Origin: Lachnoclostridium sp. UBA7097
GTDB lineage: Bacteria; Bacillota; Clostridia; Lachnospirales; Lachnospiraceae
Direction: 5' to 3'
DNA: 64,000 nt
Assembly: GCA_002499945.1 (NCBI GenBank)
Contig: DKYP01000171.1
Coordinates: 1 to 64,000, forward strand
Shown here: positions 17,737 to 27,322 of the stretch, in pieces
Numbering within the stretch: position 1 is the stretch's first letter
Layout of the letters: each line of letters starts with the position of its first letter
Position numbers and translations under genes: made by a program
Notes under the pieces: model-generated
Databases searched by the model: none
What the model saw: the letters and a program-made list of their open reading frames with translations, nothing else
Told to the model about the DNA's origin: nothing

Positions 17737-18810
17737 CTAAAAATCCAGCTTAAGGTTTCCTATATGCAGGGATTTCATCTGCTCTACTGGGATAATTTGC
17801 TGGAATGTATTACCATACGTAGCATATGTGCTGTTATTTTCAATCCATAGGGAGAATGCCTTGCTCTTTTTCTTCAAATTAATTTTCTTTCCATCTGTTA
17901 AAACAAGTTCAACAGGGAAATTTTTCACAATACCCGGCATTTCTTCTATGTCTTCCATGTTTTCTGTTTCAAACTCAATGTGGAAGCCAACAGGCGATAT
18001 ATCTGCCTTTTTTACTATAATTGTTTCTTTGCCCTGCTTTATTTGCTGGCCGGTGGCAAGATGCCTGGCAGAATTTACATAATCAAGCTGGAATTTTATG
18101 TTCCAGCAGCCAGATGCAACAGTAACAAAGTGTGCAGAGGAGTCATAGTAGCCAAAATCGCTAAAAAAGGCATTGACTTCCCCGGTGCTGCCAGGGATAT
18201 CTGACGTACAGGTATACAGAAGCTGGAATGAAGGGTCATCAGGGTTGGCATCATAAAAGTAAAAATCCCTGCCTTGGTTGCCCATCTTTTGACCGTCTGC
18301 CTTTTTATTTGTAATGATATTCATGTAACGGAAACTTACATCGTTCTGTTCCGAATTTAATGCCCGGATATCATCTTCTTTAAATGCTGTCCCGTCCTCT
18401 TTTTTAATAGAGAATACTACTGCAAAATTATAGTCATCCCCAAGAACGGCATCTGCTGTAACTGATACATTACCCGAAGTATCAGTTATACCAAGACTGC
18501 TGCCTGTATAATCCGTAATCCGGGCGGTGTCTGCATCCAGATGGAATACCTCCCGGAATGCCTCTGATACAGGTTTAAACACCCCGGCAGCATTGGCAGC
18601 TGCTGCACCTGCTGTAATTATGCAGAAGCAGATACATGCAATGGCAAGCCGCCTTATCTTAAAAGACATACCTGTCCTGGACGCTGGCATATGTTTTTCT
18701 TTTTTTCCTGTATTATTTACCATAAAGTCCACCATCCTTTCCTGCTGCTTTTCTGTAAATTTTATTTGTTCCATAGATTCTACATAACTATCTTTCCAAT
18801 TATCATTCAT
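17737..18810 (-). CDS. DUF4179-type anti-sigma factor, single membrane segment
   Basis: About 357 residues; the ATG at 18810 overlaps the end of the sigma gene by 8 bases. The cytoplasmic N-terminus holds WKDSYVESMEQIKFTEKQQERM, a short helical motif usual before DUF4179. One membrane segment (about 46-66, LAIACICFCIITAGAAAANA) is followed by an extracellular beta-rich domain. Such proteins hold an ECF sigma factor inactive until an envelope signal is received. The overlap with the sigma gene supports this pairing. Confidence 0.8.
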   Translation of the reverse strand: MNDNWKDSYVESMEQIKFTEKQQERMVDFMVNNTGKKEKHMPASRTGMSFKIRRLAIACICFCIITAGAAAANAAGVFKPVSEAFREVFHLDADTARITDYTGSSLGITDTSGNVSVTADAVLGDDYNFAVVFSIKKEDGTAFKEDDIRALNSEQNDVSFRYMNIITNKKADGQKMGNQGRDFYFYDANPDDPSFQLLYTCTSDIPGSTGEVNAFFSDFGYYDSSAHFVTVASGCWNIKFQLDYVNSARHLATGQQIKQGKETIIVKKADISPVGFHIEFETENMEDIEEMPGIVKNFPVELVLTDGKKINLKKKSKAFSLWIENNSTYATYGNTFQQIIPVEQMKSLHIGNLKLDF

Positions 18811-19297
18811 AATGTGCCATCCGTCCTTTCCCATAATCTTTTAATAGTCCTTTTAGTTTTTTGCGTCCCCTGCTTAAGTAAAGGGTAACAGCATTTTCAC
18901 TTTTCCCCATTGCTGCTGCAATCTCTTTTACGTTATATCCTTCAAAATAAAACAGATAAATAGCTATACGGTAATTTTTTGGCAAAAGCAATACCTGCTC
19001 CCTGACCTCTGGATATAGTTCTTCCTTTACTGTATCTCCAAGAACATTATCCATAATAACAACTTTTTTGTGGTATGCGCTTTTTAGCACATTTTTACAG
19101 GTATTAATGGTTGTCCGGATAATCCATGCTTTTTCATGCTTCTCATCCAAAAATTCTGTTTTATCATCCATATACTTTAAAAATACATTCTGGCAGACAT
19201 CTTCTGCTTCATAAGTGGATTTCAAGTACGTATAGCTAATCCGCAGAATAAGGTTTGAATATGTTGTTACTAATCTCCTCGCTTCTGATTCATCCAT
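18803..19297 (-). CDS. ECF-type RNA polymerase sigma factor
   Basis: About 164 residues; the start at 19297 follows AAGGTGG. Region 2 is YSNLILRISYTYLKSTYEAEDVCQNVFLKY and region 4 is LPKNYRIAIYLFYFEGYNVKEIA...SENAVTLYLSRGRKKLK, the helix-turn-helix for the -35 element. First gene of a sigma/anti-sigma pair. Its targets are not evident; no clear ECF promoter was recognised upstream. Confidence 0.9.
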   Translation of the reverse strand: MDESEARRLVTTYSNLILRISYTYLKSTYEAEDVCQNVFLKYMDDKTEFLDEKHEKAWIIRTTINTCKNVLKSAYHKKVVIMDNVLGDTVKEELYPEVREQVLLLPKNYRIAIYLFYFEGYNVKEIAAAMGKSENAVTLYLSRGRKKLKGLLKDYGKGRMAHYE

Positions 19298-19410
19298 ATT
19301 CCACCTTCTTTCATAACACATCATTTGCTGTGAAAGATTTTACTCCTTCACTTATAAAACAATTTAGCTGGTGCAATCCTGTCACCATATCAAAAAATAT
19401 ATACTTTTAA

Positions 19411-19578
19411 TTTTTCCATTTTTCCGGATTACAGGCAGAATATAAAAAACGCCCAGAGCTATTATTAAAAGACTATAAAACACAGATTACCAAATTAAAT
19501 AAAATAAATCCAGGAATTACATGTTATGGGTTACAGAAAAATCCTGGAAATAATGTAAATATTGTAAAAGAATACTAA
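19411..19578 (+). other. Short open frame without a start codon, possible gene remnant
   Basis: The 306 bases between the sigma gene and the GNAT gene hold no complete gene. On the plus strand one frame stays open for 55 codons up to TAA at 19576-19578 and reads like protein (AEYKKRPELLLKDYK..., NPGITCYGLQKNPG). It lacks ATG and a ribosome site. It could be the tail of a lost gene or chance. A small inverted repeat TCCAGGA/TCCTGGA lies inside. Confidence 0.2.
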
Positions 19579-19603
19579 GGAAGCGCAGATATAAAATATA
19601 TTT

Positions 19604-20137
19604 TTAAAAAGATGTATTTCTGGCAACATAAATATAATGCGGCATATCAATGCCCCTGTAATGTTTTATAAATGCACCAGTTTTAACCATTCCATTGCGT
19701 TTTGCAACATTCTGTGAAGCAGTGTTATTATCCCTGATAATTGAATAAACCTCATCTGTACCTAATATATTAAAGGCATATTCATTACACGCCTTTGCCG
19801 CTTCTGTAGCATATCCGTTATGCCAGTATTTTTTCTGGAAAAGATACCCTGTTTCAATAACTTTTTTGCCTGGAATATCCTGCATTGTAAGCCCGCATTG
19901 TCCAATCATAACACCTGTTTCCTTTAAAATAACTGCATATAGCCCGAAGCCATCTGTTTTATAACGGGTTATCTGTTTATCAAGCCATTCTTGTACTTCC
20001 CTGTTATTAAATGCACCCTCATAAGCATACATAACTTCTTTATCTTTAAGTATTTTACACAGGCTGTCAAAATCATCCTGTACCATTTCCCTTAATATAA
20101 GCCGCTTTGTTTCTGTAAAAATTTTTTTACCCTGCAT
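19604..20137 (-). CDS. GNAT acetyltransferase, RimJ/RimL type
   Basis: 177 residues; AGGAGG lies 7 bases before the ATG at 20137. TKRLILREMVQDDFDSL at the N-terminus, GQCGLT, GYLFQKKYWHNGYATEAAKA (acetyl-CoA site), and the end segment NTASQNVAKRNGMVKTG are typical of this family. It transfers acetyl from acetyl-CoA to a protein N-terminus or small amine; the substrate is unknown. Last gene of the mutS-mutL-miaA transcript. Confidence 0.9.
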   Translation of the reverse strand: MQGKKIFTETKRLILREMVQDDFDSLCKILKDKEVMYAYEGAFNNREVQEWLDKQITRYKTDGFGLYAVILKETGVMIGQCGLTMQDIPGKKVIETGYLFQKKYWHNGYATEAAKACNEYAFNILGTDEVYSIIRDNNTASQNVAKRNGMVKTGAFIKHYRGIDMPHYIYVARNTSF

Positions 20138-20168
20138 AATTAATCCTCCTGTTGTGCCATTGCAACAA

Positions 20169-20801
20169 TTAACCAAGGTCTGTTACCTTATTTATAATGC
20201 TGGCATAAGGGTATTTTTCAAATTCATTACGTAATGCCTGCCCTGTTAAAACTGCGGTAAAATCCACACCTGCCGCCTGTGCTGTTTCTGCATCAACCAG
20301 GCTGTCACCAATATATAAAATTTCTTCAAGGCTTGCATTAAACTGTTCCTTTATTTTAAATATTCCCTCTGGTGCAGGTTTTGGCAGCCTTACATCCTCA
20401 CAGCCAATTATAGCATCTACAAGATGGACTGCATTATTAACCTTTAATATCTGTTCAATCCTGTAATGGTATTTTGTTGTTACTATTGCAGTTTTTAATC
20501 CCCTGCTATGCAGGTTTTCAAGCATTTTTGCAACACCGTTATAAAGAGATGTATTAGAAACCATAACCTCATCTGCTTTTTCTTTAAAATATTTCTCAAA
20601 TGTTTTTATTTCTTGTGGGTTGTTTTTCCCTGTTAATGCTTCATATGTTTTTGCCAGTGACATGCCTATTGTTTTTACAATTTTATCTTTTCCAGGACTT
20701 TCAATCCCCATCCTGCCTGATGCATAATTAATGCTTTGGACAATTCCTTCTGTTGAATCACCTAACGTATAATCAAAATCAAAAATAACCACTTTTTTCA
20801 T
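20169..20801 (-). CDS. HAD-superfamily hydrolase, phosphoglycolate phosphatase-like
   Basis: 210 residues. Motif I is FDFDYTLGDS (residues 7-16), motif II TAIVTTK, the conserved lysine lies in RLPKPAPEG, and motif III is IGDSLVDAETAQAAG. The helical cap between motifs I and II is of the C1 beta-phosphoglucomutase/phosphoglycolate type. The substrate cannot be told from sequence. It lies 18 bases after miaA. Confidence 0.9.
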   Translation of the reverse strand: MKKVVIFDFDYTLGDSTEGIVQSINYASGRMGIESPGKDKIVKTIGMSLAKTYEALTGKNNPQEIKTFEKYFKEKADEVMVSNTSLYNGVAKMLENLHSRGLKTAIVTTKYHYRIEQILKVNNAVHLVDAIIGCEDVRLPKPAPEGIFKIKEQFNASLEEILYIGDSLVDAETAQAAGVDFTAVLTGQALRNEFEKYPYASIINKVTDLG

Positions 20802-20819
20802 TTATATTATCCCTTCTTC

Positions 20820-21755
20820 TTATAATATCTTCCTGCATTCTGAAATACAATAAGATGCCAGTTCTTCTTCAGTTCCAAACCGGTCTTTTTCTATCCATTC
20901 TGTATTTTTTTCTCTTTTAAACCATGTAATCTGCCTTTTGGCAAAATGCCTTGTTTCCTGTTTTATTTTGTCAAATGCACTGTCAAGCGGCTCTCCTGTT
21001 TCTATCGCATTGATTATTTCCTTATATCCAAGCCCCTGCATTGATACCATGTCTTTTGTGCAGCCTTTTGCCATTAATGCCCTTACTTCATCTTCAAGCC
21101 CGTTTTCACGCATTATATCTACACGCTGGTTTATCCGGTTATAAAGTATTTCACGTGGAAGGTTTAATACAAAATATTTAAATAAATATGCTGGTTCTTT
21201 TTTACGTTCCTCTTCATTATGCCCTGATATCGGAGTCCCTGTCTGGTGGTAATACTCCATTGCCCTTATTACACGTTTAATATTATTTTCATGTATTGTT
21301 TCTGCCGAAACTTTATCTATCTTTGCCAGTTCATTATGCAGTGCACTTGCACCATGTACATCTACAAAATGCCATAGTTTTTCACGGTATGCACTGTCCA
21401 TTTCTGTTTCTTTAAAATCTATATTGTATAAAACAGCCTGTATATAAAAACCTGTGCCTCCAGCTATAACTGGCACTTTATTATGGCTGTAAATTTCCTG
21501 TATGCACTGGCTGCACCGTTCTTTAAAAATTGCAACATTAAATTCTTCCCACGGCTCAAATTCATCAATAAGGTAATGCCTTATCCCCTGCATTTCTTCT
21601 TTACGGATTTTAGCAGTCCCAATATCCATTCCACGGTAAACTTGCATTGAATCAGCGGAAACAATTTCCCCGTTAATTGCTTTGGCAATCTCTATTGAAA
21701 GCTGTGTTTTGCCTGATGCCGTAGGGCCTGTTATTATAATAAGAGGTTTTTTCAT
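20820..21755 (-). CDS. miaA: tRNA dimethylallyltransferase
   Basis: 311 residues, the family length. The P-loop GPTASGKTQLSIEIA is at 11-25, followed by the DSMQVYRGMDIGTAK substrate loop, HYLIDEF, and GGTGFYIQAVLY. It adds dimethylallyl to A37 of tRNAs that read codons beginning with U. It follows mutL by 23 bases, a common order in Firmicutes. Confidence 0.97.
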   Translation of the reverse strand: MKKPLIIITGPTASGKTQLSIEIAKAINGEIVSADSMQVYRGMDIGTAKIRKEEMQGIRHYLIDEFEPWEEFNVAIFKERCSQCIQEIYSHNKVPVIAGGTGFYIQAVLYNIDFKETEMDSAYREKLWHFVDVHGASALHNELAKIDKVSAETIHENNIKRVIRAMEYYHQTGTPISGHNEEERKKEPAYLFKYFVLNLPREILYNRINQRVDIMRENGLEDEVRALMAKGCTKDMVSMQGLGYKEIINAIETGEPLDSAFDKIKQETRHFAKRQITWFKREKNTEWIEKDRFGTEEELASYCISECRKIL

Positions 21756-21778
21756 TAAAAAATACCTGCCTTCCAGAC

Positions 21779-23653
21779 TTAAATAATACGCTTAAATTTC
21801 TTTTCTAGTTCCCTTTTTGTTATTTTTATCATTACAGGACGCCCATGCGGGCAGTTATATGGGTTATCAAGCGCCATAAGTTCTTTTAAAAGTTCATGTG
21901 CCTGTCTTGTATCAAGGCTGCTGCCACCCTTTATGGCGGCTTTGCATGACATTGTTGCAACACGTGAAAGTAATGTTTCTTTGGCAATTACTGCTTTATT
22001 ATCTAAAAGCCCGTCTATTATTTCAAGAAAAAGTTCCTTTGTTGAAATATCTGGAAGCTGGGCTGGCACCCCGCTTAACATATATTCCTTCCCGCCAAAG
22101 TTTTCAATAATATATCCAAGCTTTTTAAATACCTGCATATTTTCTTCTAAAACCTGCTGTTCTGCCATTGAAAGGCTTGCTACAACAGGAGGGTTTAACA
22201 TCTGTGTAAATACCTGGTTGTTTTCTATCTGCTTCATAAACCTTTCATAAAGGACTTTTTCATGTGCTGCGTGCTGGTCTATAAGGAACATGTTGTCGCC
22301 ATATTCCAATATCCAGTATGTAGAAAATACCTGCCCGGTTATTTTAATATCTTTTTCTGCCTGTGCTGACATTATATCTGTTTCAAATAATGTTTCCTGC
22401 CTGGTATTATGTGCATTATAAGCAGCAATTTCACGGAATTTGGTTTCTGTATTCTTTGCAGGCATTTCTTTTTTATTTTCTGTTTCTTTGCTATTATTTT
22501 CTGTTACAATTCCAAATAAATTATTAATTTCTTTTTGTTCCGGGACTCTTAATATTACTTCTTTTTCTTCCTGTTTTTCTTTTTTAATATTATTACCTTT
22601 ATCTTGTTTTACAACAGAAGCCCCTGGATTATTTTTATCCCCGCCAAATACCATTTCTGGTATAAATTCCTTGTGTTTTAATGTTTCAGATACTGCATTA
22701 TAAATATCATTATATAACTCTTTTTCATTAGTAAAACGTACTTCCATTTTCTGCGGATGTACATTTATATCTATAAGCCCGGGGTTAATTTTAAAATACA
22801 ATACTATAAATGGATACTTATGGTTCATCATATATGGTGCATATGCTTCTTCTATTGCACGGTTTATAATATTACTTTTAATATACCTGCCATTGACAAA
22901 ATAATTTATACAGCCCCTGTTGCCACGCGATATTACAGGTTTGCCGATAAAGCCGCTTATTTCACAGCTGTTTTTTATAGCATCTGCTTCAAGAAGGTTT
23001 GATGTTATGTCCCTGCCAAATATATTGTAAATTACATCTTTTAAATTGCCATTGCCTGATGTATTAAGCCTTGGCTGGTTCTGGTTTATAAACCTGAATG
23101 AAACCGCAGGGTTTGAAAGTGCCATATGCTCAACCGTGCTGCTTATATAACCTGCTTCTGTCTGCGGTGTCTTTAAGAATTTAAGCCTTGCAGGAGTGTT
23201 ATAAAAAAGGTTATGTACAATAAAAGTAGTGCCATCAGGGCATCCCGCCTGCCCAAAAGATTTTTCAGTACCTCCTTCAATAACATACCTTGAACCGTTA
23301 AATGAATCCCTTGTCTTGGTCAGCATTTCAAGCTGTGAAACAGATGCAATGCTTGCAAGTGCCTCACCCCTGAAACCAAGTGTAGATATAGATAAAAGGT
23401 CTTTAATCTGCCTTATTTTGCTTGTTGCATGCGGGGTAAATGCAAGTCTTACATCTTCTTCACTTATGCCATCCCCATTATCAGTTACACGTATTAAGCT
23501 TTTACCACCATCTTTTATCTCCACGGTAACAGAATCTGCCCCTGCATCAATAGCATTTTCCAGTAATTCCTTAACTACTGCCACAGGTCTTTCTATAACC
23601 TCACCAGCAGCAATTTTATTCACTGTATCTTCATCAAGAACCTGTATAGGCAT
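21779..23653 (-). CDS. mutL: DNA mismatch repair protein MutL
   Basis: 624 residues. The GHKL ATPase motifs are NAIDAGAD, DNGDGI and GFRGEALASI, and the linker (about 340-430) is rich in lysine, glutamate and asparagine. The C-terminal domain keeps the endonuclease motif DQHA-x2-E-x4-E (DQHAAHEKVLYERF) and CPHGRP, so this MutL should nick DNA, as in organisms without MutH. GGAGGGGAAAT precedes the ATG; it lies 14 bases after mutS. Confidence 0.97.
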   Translation of the reverse strand: MPIQVLDEDTVNKIAAGEVIERPVAVVKELLENAIDAGADSVTVEIKDGGKSLIRVTDNGDGISEEDVRLAFTPHATSKIRQIKDLLSISTLGFRGEALASIASVSQLEMLTKTRDSFNGSRYVIEGGTEKSFGQAGCPDGTTFIVHNLFYNTPARLKFLKTPQTEAGYISSTVEHMALSNPAVSFRFINQNQPRLNTSGNGNLKDVIYNIFGRDITSNLLEADAIKNSCEISGFIGKPVISRGNRGCINYFVNGRYIKSNIINRAIEEAYAPYMMNHKYPFIVLYFKINPGLIDINVHPQKMEVRFTNEKELYNDIYNAVSETLKHKEFIPEMVFGGDKNNPGASVVKQDKGNNIKKEKQEEKEVILRVPEQKEINNLFGIVTENNSKETENKKEMPAKNTETKFREIAAYNAHNTRQETLFETDIMSAQAEKDIKITGQVFSTYWILEYGDNMFLIDQHAAHEKVLYERFMKQIENNQVFTQMLNPPVVASLSMAEQQVLEENMQVFKKLGYIIENFGGKEYMLSGVPAQLPDISTKELFLEIIDGLLDNKAVIAKETLLSRVATMSCKAAIKGGSSLDTRQAHELLKELMALDNPYNCPHGRPVMIKITKRELEKKFKRII

Positions 23654-23667
23654 ATTTCCCCTCCATA

Positions 23668-26382
23668 CTAAATCCTGTTTCTTAATTTCGTCTGCATTTT
23701 ATATAAAATATTCATAGCATCAATAGGCGTTATATTTGATAAATCAAGGTCATGGAGTTCTATTATTATATCATCTGTTTTAATATTCCCATTATTAGTT
23801 CCAAATAATGAAAGCTGCCCCATTTTCTCTGCTTCTGTTTCACTTTCCGTTTTACGCCTTTTTTTCTTTTTAGCTTCCTGCTGTTCTACACCATAATAGA
23901 TTTCTGGAATGTTATCATCTGTTTCCATGCCTGTATCTATATCTTTTGCACGCTCCATTATATCATTTTCACTAAGTTTTGCTGCTATTTCCCTTGCACG
24001 TACAAGTACACTTTCTGGCACACCTGCAAGCTTTGCAACCTGTATGCCATAACTTTTATCAGCACCGCCTTTTATTATTTTCCTTAAAAATACTATATCA
24101 TCACCCTGTTCTTTTACTGCAATGCAGTAATTATTTACACTTGAAAGCCTGCCTTCAAGCTCTGTAAGTTCATGGTAATGTGTTGCAAAAAGTGTTTTGG
24201 CGCCAAGCAGTTTTGTATTGGCTATATGCTCTATAACAGCCCATGCTATGCTTAATCCGTCAAATGTGCTTGTACCCCTGCCTATTTCGTCAAGTATTAT
24301 AAGGCTGTTCTTCGTTGCATTCCGGATAATATTGGCAACCTCCGTCATCTCTACCATAAATGTGCTCTGGCCGCTTGCAAGGTCATCTGATGCACCTACC
24401 CTTGTAAATATCCTGTCTGCAATACATATATTTGCACTGTCTGCCGGGACAAATGAGCCAATCTGTGCCATTAATACAATTAATGCTGTCTGGCGCATAT
24501 ATGTGGATTTGCCAGCCATATTAGGGCCTGTGATAATTGCAATCCTGTTTTCATTATTATCAAGAAATGTATCATTAGCAACAAATAAGTCATTGTTAAT
24601 CATCTTTTCAACTACGGGGTGGCGTCCGTTCTTAATTTCAATACAGCCTTTTTTATTTATTACAGGACGCACATAATTATTCTGCTCTGCCACAAGTGCA
24701 AGGGAAGAAAACATATCTATATTGGCAATTATCTGCGCCGTTGTCTGTACACGCCCGATATTATCATAAATCTTCTCCCTTATCTGGCAGAAAATATTGT
24801 ATTCAAGCAAGCAAAGCCTGTCCTCAGCCCCAAGTATTGTATCTTCAAGTTCTTTAAGGCGCATGGTTGTATACCTTTCAGCATTGGCAAGTGTCTGTTT
24901 CCTTGTCCAGTCCTCTGGTACAAGTTCTTTATATGAATTGGTAACTTCAAGATAATAACCAAATACTTTATTATATTTTACCCTTAAATTTTTAATTCCT
25001 GTACGCTGTTTCTCCTCTTCCACAAGCTCTGCAAGCCAGTTCTTGCCTTCTGTCTTGGCTCTTTTGAGCTGGTCTGCTTCACTGTTATATCCATCTTTTA
25101 TAATACCGCCTTCCCTTATGGATATTGGCGGCTCTTCTTCTATGGAACTTTCCACAAGTTCATATAAATCCCTTAAATCATCAAGGTTCTCTGCAAACTC
25201 CCTAAGCCCCGTTTTCTTAAATGAAGAAAGCAATGTTTTAATATGCGGGAGCATTGAAAGCGACTGCCTGAATGCTATTAAATCCCTTGGATTTGCACTT
25301 CTGTAGCTGATTTTGGCAATAAGCCGTTCAAGGTCCTGTACCGGGTTTAAATATTCCCTTAGTTCTTCCCTTGAAATTGCATTATTATTTAATTCTGTTA
25401 TAATATCAAGCCTTTTATTAATTTCTGCTGCATTTACAAGGGGCTGCTCAATTGACTTGCGCAAAAGCCTTTTTCCCATTGCTGTTTTTGTCTTATCAAG
25501 AACCCAGAACAAAGAACCCCTTTTGGATTTTTCACGCATTGTTTCACAAAGCTCAAGGTTTCTCCTTGTAGAGCGGTCAAGCATCATATAATTTCCTGGG
25601 GAATATGGTTTAATAGAAGTTATATGGTCAAGCGAAATTTTCTGTGTTTCTATAAGATACTGCATTACTGCGCCGGAAGCAATTACCCCTATACTGTAGT
25701 CATCAAGCCCAAGCCCTGACAAAGAACCTGTATGGAAATGCTCCATAAGGACTTTTTTACACTTATCCTCATCAAAATACCATGAACTGACACTTGATAC
25801 TGATATATTTAACCTTCCCCTTAAATCCTCTAAGTCAACCCCTGATACAAGGAATGAATCATTGCATATTATTTCAGAAGGTGATATTTTACTGATTTCA
25901 TCAAGCAGTTTATTCTCTGTATCAAATTCTGTCATATAAAAACTGCCTGTGGTTACATCAACATATGCTGCACCATACGCATTTACTGTATACAGTACAC
26001 ACATAAGATAATTATTCCTGCTTTCATCAAGGGCCTGCGGGTCAAGGTTGGTCCCAGGTGTGGCAATCCGGACTACTTCCCTTTTTACAAGCCCTTTTGC
26101 CTCTTTTGGGTCTTCCACCTGTTCACATATTGCAACTTTATAACCTTTATTTACAAGTTTATTTAAATATGTACTGGCAGCATGGAATGGTACACCACAC
26201 ATAGGAGCACGTTCTGGAAGCCCGCAGCTTTTAGATGTAAGGGTAAGTTCAAGTTCCTTTGAACAAACCTGTGCATCTTCATAGAACATTTCATAAAAAT
26301 CCCCTAAACGATAAAAAAGAATACAATCATTGTATTCCTGCTTGGTTTCTATATAATTCTGCATCATTGGTGTGAGCGGCAT
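23668..26382 (-). CDS. mutS: DNA mismatch repair protein MutS
   Basis: 904 residues. The mismatch-binding N-terminus keeps the F-x-E motif in YRLGDFYEMFYEDA. The ATPase has Walker A TGPNMAGKSTYMRQ, Walker B LIILDEIGRGTST and the signature FATHYHEL. It recognises mispairs and recruits MutL. First gene of mutS-mutL-miaA-HAD-GNAT; GAGGTTAAAAT precedes the ATG. Confidence 0.97.
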   Translation of the reverse strand: MPLTPMMQNYIETKQEYNDCILFYRLGDFYEMFYEDAQVCSKELELTLTSKSCGLPERAPMCGVPFHAASTYLNKLVNKGYKVAICEQVEDPKEAKGLVKREVVRIATPGTNLDPQALDESRNNYLMCVLYTVNAYGAAYVDVTTGSFYMTEFDTENKLLDEISKISPSEIICNDSFLVSGVDLEDLRGRLNISVSSVSSWYFDEDKCKKVLMEHFHTGSLSGLGLDDYSIGVIASGAVMQYLIETQKISLDHITSIKPYSPGNYMMLDRSTRRNLELCETMREKSKRGSLFWVLDKTKTAMGKRLLRKSIEQPLVNAAEINKRLDIITELNNNAISREELREYLNPVQDLERLIAKISYRSANPRDLIAFRQSLSMLPHIKTLLSSFKKTGLREFAENLDDLRDLYELVESSIEEEPPISIREGGIIKDGYNSEADQLKRAKTEGKNWLAELVEEEKQRTGIKNLRVKYNKVFGYYLEVTNSYKELVPEDWTRKQTLANAERYTTMRLKELEDTILGAEDRLCLLEYNIFCQIREKIYDNIGRVQTTAQIIANIDMFSSLALVAEQNNYVRPVINKKGCIEIKNGRHPVVEKMINNDLFVANDTFLDNNENRIAIITGPNMAGKSTYMRQTALIVLMAQIGSFVPADSANICIADRIFTRVGASDDLASGQSTFMVEMTEVANIIRNATKNSLIILDEIGRGTSTFDGLSIAWAVIEHIANTKLLGAKTLFATHYHELTELEGRLSSVNNYCIAVKEQGDDIVFLRKIIKGGADKSYGIQVAKLAGVPESVLVRAREIAAKLSENDIMERAKDIDTGMETDDNIPEIYYGVEQQEAKKKKRRKTESETEAEKMGQLSLFGTNNGNIKTDDIIIELHDLDLSNITPIDAMNILYKMQTKLRNRI

Positions 26383-26471
26383 ATTTTAACCTCATTTCTG
26401 CAAGGTATGTATTAAACCCCTGCCTGGGAAAATCTTTTTATTTAAGTATAACTTACTATAATATGTAGTAT

Positions 26472-26813
26472 AATGAGCAACACTGTAAGCCGGGTTCTGT
26501 ATCAGACAGCCATCTATCTGGCCCTGCTGTCACCAGCAGGTTCAAGCAGCCTACCCGGAACACAGCGGGCAACTGTATTGTTCCTGTCTGGCCTTGCTCC
26601 GGATGGGGTTTACACAGCCTTTCCTGTTACCAGGGAAGCGGTAAGCTCTTACCTTGCCTTTTCACCCTTACCTGCCATTGGCGGGCGGTTATTTTCTGTT
26701 GCACTATCCTGGGAGTCACCTCCACCGGACGTTATCCGGCATCCTGCCCTGTGGAGCCCGGACTTTCCTCACCTGTACCTGAAATACAGGCGCGGCTGTC
26801 TGTGTTACTCATT
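26472..26813 (-). ncRNA. rnpB: RNase P RNA
   Basis: About 342 bases on the minus strand. The 5' region has GAGGAAAGTCCGGGCTCC and the 3' end AGAACCCGGCTTAC, both hallmarks of bacterial RNase P RNA. Helix P1 closes the molecule: AATGAGTAACAC at the 5' end pairs with GTGTTGCTCATT at the 3' end. It is the catalytic RNA that matures tRNA 5' ends. The ends are set from P1 and may be off by a few bases. Confidence 0.97.
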
Positions 26814-26826
26814 ACAATACAACGGT

Positions 26827-26855
26827 ATTTTAACATGATGTCTGGAAAATGTAAA
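26827..26855 (-). promoter_or_regulatory. rnpB promoter
   Basis: On the minus strand TTTACA, a 17-base spacer and TAAAAT lie about 14 bases before helix P1 of the RNase P RNA, the right distance for its start. Confidence 0.7.
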
Positions 26856-26971
26856 GATTTAATTGAAACCTGGCATATAATTTACATTTACCCAGTAGCA
26901 TTATACAGGCATTTGTGTTAAAATTGCTGGTATAGAAGAAAACAAATAAAAAATAAGGAGGCGGATATGTT

Positions 26972-27292
26972 ATGGGTACACTTGGAATTATTATATGTAT
27001 ATGCCTTGCTGCCACTGCTTATATATTAAGCAGCTTCCAGTTCAGGGAAAAAGGGGTTTTGTTAAACAATGCCTGGCTGTATGCATCAGAAGAAGAACGC
27101 AGTACAATGGATAAAAAGCCTCATTACAGGCAGTCTGGTATTGTATTTGCACTTATTGGAATTATATTTACATTAGATGCAGCCTGGATAGTAACAGGCT
27201 TTAAGTGGATATTATATTTTTTCATTGCAGTAATTGCCATAACTGTTATTTATGCAGTAGTTTCAACAATACGGATTGAAATGAAGAAATAA
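26972..27292 (+). CDS. DUF3784-type small membrane protein
   Basis: 106 residues with three hydrophobic segments (about 4-22, 49-68 and 73-95). The short loop WLYASEEERSTMDKKPHYRQSG between the first two resembles the DUF3784 family of Firmicutes, whose function is unknown. GGAGG lies 10 bases before the start. It is followed after 30 bases by the AAA-ATPase gene with its own ribosome site. Confidence 0.75.
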   Translation: MGTLGIIICICLAATAYILSSFQFREKGVLLNNAWLYASEEERSTMDKKPHYRQSGIVFALIGIIFTLDAAWIVTGFKWILYFFIAVIAITVIYAVVSTIRIEMKK

Positions 27293-27322
27293 TTATTTAA
27301 ATTCTTACAGGGAGGATTTATA

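Noticed and set aside
26473..26838. Plus-strand open frame of 121 codons over the RNase P RNA region
   Set aside because: The region carries all hallmarks of rnpB on the minus strand; the frame has no ribosome site.
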